A stretch of DNA of 60,000 nt from Chrysomallon squamiferum. Lineage: Eukaryota > Mollusca > Gastropoda > Neomphalida > Peltospiridae. Position 1 is the stretch's first letter; each line of letters starts with the position of its first letter. This document shows, in pieces, positions 37,684-60,000 of this stretch. The stretch lies in contig CM022666.1 in the NCBI GenBank assembly GCA_012295275.1, positions 10,509,002 to 10,569,001 on the forward strand. The letters are read 5' to 3'. Position numbers and translations under genes: made by a program. The notes below the pieces were generated by a model, which was given only the letters and a program-made list of their open reading frames with translations, did not search any database and had not been told where the DNA came from.

Positions 37684-40600
37684 CACACACAAAAAACAAC
37701 TTCAGGGCAAATAAAAATATGTGGACAATGTCTAAAAGTGTGCAGTGTAAATAAATTAGATGGAATACAGCTGTTACTGCAAATTAGAAAAATAAAACAA
37801 AAATAAATACCAAAATTTTTTTGTTGTTGTTGTAATGAAAATTAGAAGTAACAGGTGCTACAAATATTTCCGTTACAGAGAATATATGCAAATCAGAAAA
37901 TGAAAAACATCTGACAAAGATGTACACTCTTTGCAATAAATACAGTCTCACAGTCTTAATAATAAGTTTGTTATTCAGTGTCTGGCATTTAGCTAAATTA
38001 AGAGTTGATACGGCTCATATAAATGTAAGCCTTGTATAGATCAGAAAAATTGAATATGTGAAAATGACTTATAACCCTCTGAGTCATAATGTCATACTTA
38101 CTGAAGATTCAGTAATATTAATCAACTCAAAACTTTCTAAATAAATGTAAGAGTACATATGATTTTGAGAAGTAAAAGAATGTTTTGTTAAATAAATGTT
38201 AAATATTGTCCCACATATATCTGAACAGCAGGAAGAAATCTTCATAAAAGATTTTTCATGAAAAAAAAAAGAAAAGAAAAGAAGATATGTCAGTTACAGA
38301 GAACTAAATAAAAACACAAAACAGTCTACTGAGACCCCTGATGGAGAATGAATTTTGTGAGTTGTAGTTTATACTCCTAACAGATGTCAGATTAAATCAG
38401 TGGTAAAATGCTGACTAGAGTTCAGTAATATAGAGAAATACTATTCACAACTTACAGAGAGATGTGCCTGGTGTTTTCCTCTTTATATTTTGCTGCCTTT
38501 TTTCTATTTTTAATCTAAATATCATCTTTAAACTTGGATCCAATTTAATGATACCACTCATAGCACCAATCCTTTTTCAGAAATATCTGTCCAAAATATA
38601 AATGTTATTTCTGAATTGGAATTTAATAAATATGTCAACAAGTAGCCAAATGCTAAATAATTTTGTGTAATTGTATAGCAGTAACCTATAATTTGTGTGA
38701 TATTATTTGTAATAGTTCAATCATAACATTTCAGATATAAATTTTGTGCACTGTGTATGGATAAAAGGTGTTTTGGTAACTGATACACAAAGATTTGTTA
38801 TTATTATTATGTTTTTAATAAAGACAACATGTTTTGAAGATAACTATTACTTCTTATCCTAATTTTACATTAGTAAATGAAATTATGTGCATACATACAC
38901 ATACACACAATCTTATAACCAAATATTTACACTGAGTAGATTAACATGTACATATAACATATATGTATGTTTTAGAAAATCGGAAATGTATTTGCCTTTA
39001 TCATAGTTTATGAGGATAAAGAATAAACTGTATTATGTGCTTGAATTATTCGAGCAATTACAAAATTTATTCTATATTTAAAATTATTATTTCATCATGT
39101 AGCATCATATCTAAAATATGGAAGAATAAAGTAATAATAAAAAAATAATTCTCCCAGAAAACCCCCAAATTCAACAAAAATTTAAAAAAAAAGAGAAAAA
39201 TATAGCTCATATTTTTTTTAAGAAATTAATATTAAAAAAAATACTTATGAGAAGAAATTCTTTATCTGATAACATAGAGAATATATTTTTACACGATATC
39301 ATGCTTAAAATTAATCATTAGGGATAAAAGAATGATAGAAAAGTTTTCTGGTGCTACCAATATTTTTTTATAACTACCTTATCACAGAAAGGAGAGCACA
39401 TACAAGATCTTTGAAAAACTGTAGAGTAGCATAACCAAGGAAATCTGACCCTCTGACCAGTCATAATTCCTCAAGCTTGTACCATTAAATCTGAACCTGC
39501 CCTTAGAAAATAACAGGATTATAGAAACCAGTAACACAGTGAATGATATTATAAATTGTCAGAATATATATAACTGTGAAACTGTCAACAATTGGCAGAT
39601 TAAAATTAGTCAAAGTGTAAAATGATCAAGTATAAGAAGCAGGTCGGACAATTTCCTCAGATGAAAAGCACAGAGACTGAAGAGGAAACCACTTGTTAGA
39701 TAGTCTTGTTCTATTTGCTATTAATAGCCAGCCTGCTTTCCAGTCCCAGAAACTCAAAAATATAGCAGCTAAAGGCGAGTCATCAAAATGAGATATACAC
39801 CTTTATAGCTGTGAGGTAGTGACAGATTGTTTTACATTTTGAATCCGAATATAAAAAGCATAATTTCTCTAACACATCATCATTATAAAGATAATAATAT
39901 AAACTAATACTTCACACACAATAGGCCTAATTACAGTTCATTTAGGTTATTACCTGAGTTTATAAGCCAATTATACAAACAGGAGTTTAAAATTAAATTG
40001 GCAGCCAGCTTGATCTCTGTCTACTGTAAATTTAAGTTGGCTACCTTTCTCTCAACAATTAATATATATATTGTTATTTTTATCTCCAAAGATAAAAGAT
40101 TAAAATGATTTTACACACACACACACACACACCTATACACATACACATATATTCTTTGAATGGAATAGTGTCAGTTAAAATGAAGGAACAATGCTCAACA
40201 AAAAGCTGGATGAGAAATTAATCAGTATAAAACTACTGAGCGAAAATTTGTCAAAGTCGAATGAGAAGTTGAATGGAATAGTGTCAAATCAAATATAGTT
40301 AAGCAAAAAGTCAACAATCAGTCTCATCCAAACTATTTTTTTTTTTTTTTCTCAAACTTTGAATTACATTAAAAGAATTCTGTGAGATCTTTCAAACCCC
40401 TTTGCTTATACATATAGTGCAACATATTAGTCAATATGAAAATAAAAAGGTATATATAAATATTTACATCCCATTTTTTTTATATTTTAGCTGCCTTTGG
40501 GTATATATGAGTACATTAGATATATTTTGGTATTACTTTTTAAAATCTTTTTAAAATAATATAATTTAAAAGCCCAGAACCATAATGAAAAGTATAAAAA

Positions 40601-42167
40601 TGTAAAACATTTTTGATTAAAAATAAATGTTCTTAGTTTAAAAATATAATCAATGTAGAACAATATTCCTCGCCAACTGCCATGTTTGGTTGTGTTTTGT
40701 TGTGGGTCCACTTGCAGTTGCTGATAGTCTAATCTGTCAGTTGCCAATTTGTGGAGCTAAATTTGACAATTATGCTTGATTACATGTCATCAGTTTGGTA
40801 ATTTTTGTTTGACAATGTGTATTTATTTTGGCTAAGAAACAATTTGGTTTTAACATATCTGGACAAGTTGCCAATAGTGTAATTAACCAAGCATTTATAC
40901 TCATATATATATATGTATATGTATGCAAATTTTCACAATCAAATGTAAATTAACAAATAAAAATTCTCAATACCCATAAGATACAGATAACTGTTTGGAA
41001 GCAGTGTTAATGGTACCTCAACAATATTTTTTATCAGTATTTAGGAGGCTAAAAGTATTCCCAATTTTTACTTTTTCTTTGGGATTCCATAAATTATTTT
41101 GTTATTACTGCCATAAATCCTATATATTTTAACAGTAAAATCTGCCCAGTTTCCAAACGATTAAGAGAAGTAGAATTTTTAGCAAGAATTACACTTTAAT
41201 ATGATTGGTTGCTTAGCTGCACTTAATGTCAGCTTACCTCACCATTCAGAAAAATGGCGAGTACTGCCATTTAACAGCATAATTATAAATATAGTAGAAG
41301 TCAGTAAAATCCAGCTACTGTAATTTATTTTTGGACTGGTGATAACGTGTTATAATACTTCATAGATTATGCAGTGTATCAGTCTATTAACCTAGAATTG
41401 CTTAATGGTATCTGTAATTACCAACAGATTAAAAGTTATTAGGTGATGTTTTCAAACATAATAATGATAGCAGAACAGAAAGCTGCCACTAATTACAGAC
41501 AATAAATACATGATGATATATCAGCCTATGTCGTGAAAATAGGGTAAGTTACTTTACTATTGCTATTAGTATTCATAATGTTTTCTATTTATGCTTGTTG
41601 CCCTTTACATCTGGGGTTATTTTATTTTTAGACCATAGTAATTTTCAATCAATGGCAAGACACATATCTGTACCTTAAACTCTGTCAATTTAATCAAGGC
41701 TGATAAAATTCCTACTTACAGAACTCAGAATTAGCACATTTTAACATTCACTTGTTAAAACACGACAATTATCAATAGGTAATTAAACAAACCTGGGGCT
41801 TAGCACTAAGGATTAATCATTACTGCTAAGGCTTAAAACAACCTGAAACTGATAAACTAGAAAGCCACTATTTAAAACTTCATTTCTTATACCTAGAAGT
41901 AATGTCACTTTAAGTAGTAATGTCTACAGAAAATATCATGTATTAAAATCTCACTTAAACTAATATAAAGAAAGAAAACAAAATCTGAAATGTCAGAGGT
42001 TAGCACACAAAATTCACTGTTTCTACATGAAAAATACTGCACGTACTGACAATTTCTATCTTAGATGAATGAACCCTGAATCAGCTTATTTCATTTTATT
42101 AAAAGCAAACAAAAAGTGTATTTGTTTTAGACATGATTTTTAAATTAGTATTGTGGCTATGCAAATT

Positions 42168-42303
42168 ATTTTTATTTGTTATTATTTAAAAAAGAGAAAA
42201 AATGTAATAAATAAAATAAAGCAGTTGTTTGGGCTATTTTTATTTGTTATTATTTAAAAAAGAGAAAAAATGTAATAAATAAAATAAAGCAGTTGTTTGG
42301 GCT
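42168..42303. repeat. Perfect 68-bp tandem duplication
   Basis: Units 42168-42235 and 42236-42303 are identical base for base, starting ATTTTTATTTGTTATT and ending AGCAGTTGTTTGGGCT. Perfect identity means either a very recent duplication or an assembly artefact. Confidence 0.95.
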
Positions 42304-43154
42304 TGGCTAAATTTGGGGATATTGTCATGCAGTAATTATTGTGAAAACTAAATGTGAAAATAGGTAATAATATCAACAAATACCATAGAGAGGAAACGGA
42401 TTAACAATATTCTACTTGCTAAATGTGATTTAAAAAAAAAAAAGTAAACTGTTTGGTTTAATAACATCACATTTTGTGCACTATCTCAGTGTTTGTAAAT
42501 ATAAAAACTTTAAATGAAAAAATATTGTGCTGTGATATATTCTATTCCTATTACTAGCATTAGGTTTCAATTTTAGTATTATAAAAACTGAAATAGTGTA
42601 ATCTGGCTTTTTTGTTTTTAATATAAATATGATAATCACTTTTGTGACAAAATTAATATAGATCCTTTAATAACATAAACTAACTATAAGAATAACTAGT
42701 ACTCCAAATTTAAAACTGCAAATGTATTACTAACTGAGTAATTCTATTCATTAGATAATGAATAGATTAGTCTATTAAAGTCCTCTTATACCGAATTAAG
42801 TTAGCCGCCTTACAGTCTTAGCCGCCAACAGAAGTTGCGAAATCCGAGCAGTGTACACTGTTAATTAATCCGCAGCCATAACAATCGATAAATAAATGGG
42901 TATTACATATTTATGAACTACATCAAGAAAAACAAACCTAATAAACAGACTGATGACAACACACTTCTTGTTCACTTTAAATGCAATGTAAAAAGTCGAA
43001 TCCAACCTCCGAATAGTTGAATTAGTTCCGTGTTTTATGCTAAAAATAAAAATCAGTTAATTGTTATGAAACTTTCATTTATAACACTTGTTACTTCAAT
43101 GCGACCAGTATTTAACACTTATCCGGCAAAGGAATACTTTGAATGTTATAGCTA

Positions 43155-43220
43155 TACAGATGTCACAATGTGATTACTTTATCCTTCTTTGTGGTACTCC
43201 CTCTTAGCGGCCATGTTTGA
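43155..43220 (-). promoter_or_regulatory. Candidate NCK transcription start region with YY1-like motif
   Basis: Minus strand reads AAACATGGCCGCTAAG at 43218-43203, matching the YY1-type AANATGGCNGC motif often found just inside animal first exons. It is followed by an 11-codon frame that stops and then a possible weak donor AAA/GTAATC near 43175. Base composition here is less AT-rich than the surroundings. The link to NCK is inference. Confidence 0.3.
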
Positions 43221-44571
43221 CAGAAAATAGTGCAGCGGATTAATATTACAAGATAACTCGTCAGTTATTCAATACAGTTTGAAAACAATTATTATATAAT
43301 TCATCAAATTACTCTAAGTATCAAGTAAATATAGATATAATCAAATATTTATTCCTAGTATAATCATGATTCTTCAATATTATTAATTAATTATTTATTT
43401 ATGAGAACTACATTGTTTTGATTTTGGTAATTTGCCGGTAATAGTTTGTGATTCGAGTGATATTCCTCCAAAACTGTAAAGATCCTTTACATTTTACAAA
43501 CACATCTCAGGGTAGATGAAATGGTCCTTAGGTTTTCCTGTGCATAGCAATAGCAGCGGTAGCAGCAGCAACAACAACAACAAAATGATCATAAATTAGA
43601 CAAATATAATAAAAATAGACAGAAAAATCATTTTAAAAACAACTTTAAAAAAATAAATAAAGAACTTTCTGTATATTATATTTGGGTTGGCATTCTATCT
43701 AAACAGTTAGATATTAGATGAAACTATAATTATATGTAAAATACTTCATTTTACTTATCAATTTTTAACTCTGAAGAATAATTACATTAAGTTACATTAA
43801 AAATCAACATAAAAAATGTTAAGTATATTTTTAATTTAATTAATGTTAGAGATTAAATATAAGTAATTCAAATCGAATTTCTCAATTCAAATACGGTATC
43901 AAACTTAAGTTTTTAATAAATAAACGAAATAAATAAACTATTAAAAGAAACATAATAACATAAATGCAAAGTCAAGTACACATTATTTGTGAGAGTTTAC
44001 CATAATAATGAGAACAAAGGTGTGAAATGTAATGTCAGGACATTTCCCCTTTCTTCTAGGTCTGGTACACTTGATTTAATCTGTGTCATGGCATTTCCTG
44101 TCGATGCGAGAAGGCATATAAAAATAACATTTATTTTATTATATAAAGAAACAATTAGTGCATGAATTAAGCCATTTCTCGTTCCAGCCAGTGCCTTGTG
44201 ACTGATTTATCAAAATGTGTCCATTAGAAGGTCCTTGAAATGACGGCAGCATAATATTATCTGACTCGTTACTGTACGGTAGCCTGTGTCACCGTACTTA
44301 GCTGAAAAGTGTAATACACCATATTTCCTCCTTTATTTTGTTTTATTTTACAATTAGAAAACTGCGAACAGTGACTAGACATTTGTAGTTGAATGTCACG
44401 ACACAAATTAATGTTAACTTCAGACGTACAACTGAAGTACCTCTCTCTGTCTCTACGCACTAACACACACACACACACACTCACAGTTTAAATATACATT
44501 AACAGATCATTATTCCCGAAACCGTAAAATATATAGAAAAAAAAAAAAAAGAAAGAAAGAAATTTTAATAT

Positions 44572-44577
44572 TTTATT
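44572..44577 (-). terminator. Candidate poly(A) signal of the FYVE-like gene
   Basis: AATAAA on the minus strand, 155 nt after the TAA, in an AT-rich 3' flank. Confidence 0.4.
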
Positions 44578-44731
44578 TATAATAAACATAAATCATATAA
44601 TCATCGTCCAGCTAATATTACATCACAGTATAAAATAACAAGTGTTTGTATTCTATTATTCTTTCACATGCTAGAAGTAATATTTACATAAGATGTTAAT
44701 ATTGACAGAAATGTGTAGATATGAAACATGA

Positions 44732-59402
<14,671 letters not shown>

Positions 59403-60000
59403 GATTAGACTCTGTGTATTCACTTAGTAAATCAAGTCCTTTCACGAGAATGCTGGTCAAAAACTGTCGTCACATGTTGCTGTTATGTCATACTGTCTAG
59501 TTATTTCTTATAAGTATATTAAAAATCAAAGTCGCTGGGACTTTTTTTATAATAAATTCTAAGGCTTATTCCTCTGAAGTAAAAAAAAAAAAAAAAAAAA
59601 TATAAAAGAAAGAAAGAAAGAAAAAATGAAAAAGAAAGAAAAAGCTCCCTGCGAAGCAGATATGAACGTCTTTAAAAGATAATACATAAGAATGCATATT
59701 CTTATTTTTGCTCGAAATATAGACAGAAACACATTCATTAATTGGATACCTATGTATTATGTATTTAATACCATAGTATTGTATTTAATACAATTGAATT
59801 GTAATTGAAGTAACTGTATTGTACAAATAAAGATACACACTAAATCTTACACGCAGAGAGAAGTCAAAAAAACAACAAAACAAAAAAAGTATCCGGTTTC
59901 GCAGGGTTCACTTCCTCCTAACAGCAGTCCGTTTGTCTTTGTCAAACTCACACATCAGTGAGCACCGCGCTATAGTAAACACTTGTATCAACACATTTAA
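59403..60000. other. 5' flank of the FYVE-like gene
   Basis: AT-rich sequence upstream of the ATG at 59402-59400, presumably 5' UTR and promoter. It contains A-rich and GAAA-repeat stretches (59581-59645). No TATA box in a convincing context and no other gene was seen. Confidence 0.45.

Larger units (their letters stand above)
34998..43200 (-). other. Probable 5' intron of NCK and AT-rich sequence
   Basis: No protein-coding exon recognised. Because the NCK coding exon is preceded by a splice acceptor, at least part of this is an intron in the 5' UTR. It contains a decayed tandem repeat (36956-37380), a TA tract (37652-37681) and a perfect 68-bp tandem duplication (42168-42303). Confidence 0.5.

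Overview
The window is metazoan nuclear DNA. It is AT-rich, has spliced genes with GT-AG introns, and carries many microsatellites and DNA-transposon remnants. The gene content (an animal-type RNA polymerase II largest subunit, an NCK adaptor and a BTB-kelch protein) indicates a bilaterian. A lophotrochozoan such as a mollusc is my best guess, but nothing here proves the clade. All exon coordinates were read by eye from splice consensus, conserved protein sequence and continuity of the reading frame.

Layout. (1) 1-13203, plus strand: the 3' part of POLR2A (RPB1), 19 coding exons giving 1640 residues in one unbroken frame and ending in a 52-heptad C-terminal domain; the 5' exons lie left of the window. 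(2) 13204-20807: intergenic DNA and UTR between convergent genes, with homopolymer tracts, an AT dinucleotide tract of about 475 bp and a poly(A)-tailed repeat family. (3) 20808-23107, minus: a BTB-BACK-kelch (KLHL) gene, 589 residues, with a probable upstream exon at 24008-24050 that holds a short upstream ORF. (4) 24060-33506: no gene seen; one short hAT-type element with a perfect target-site duplication, microsatellites and a decayed minisatellite. (5) 33507-34972, minus: NCK adaptor, 407 residues, SH3-SH3-SH3-SH2, with a long 5' region reaching perhaps to about 43220. (6) 44732-59402, minus: a 12-exon gene for a 449-residue protein with two FYVE-like cysteine modules that I cannot assign to a named family. 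Its 9.55 kb first intron contains a hAT-like element (51934-58771) with near-identical 8-bp target-site duplications, whose interior has become a 22-bp minisatellite of roughly 300 copies.

The genes do not form a functional pathway. They are RNA polymerase II (transcription), a probable CUL3 ubiquitin-ligase adaptor, a tyrosine-kinase-to-actin adaptor, and a putative membrane or phosphoinositide-related zinc-finger protein. The three minus-strand genes lie head to tail, and POLR2A converges on them. The most unusual items are the transposon-born minisatellite and the tandem FYVE-like protein that hosts it.
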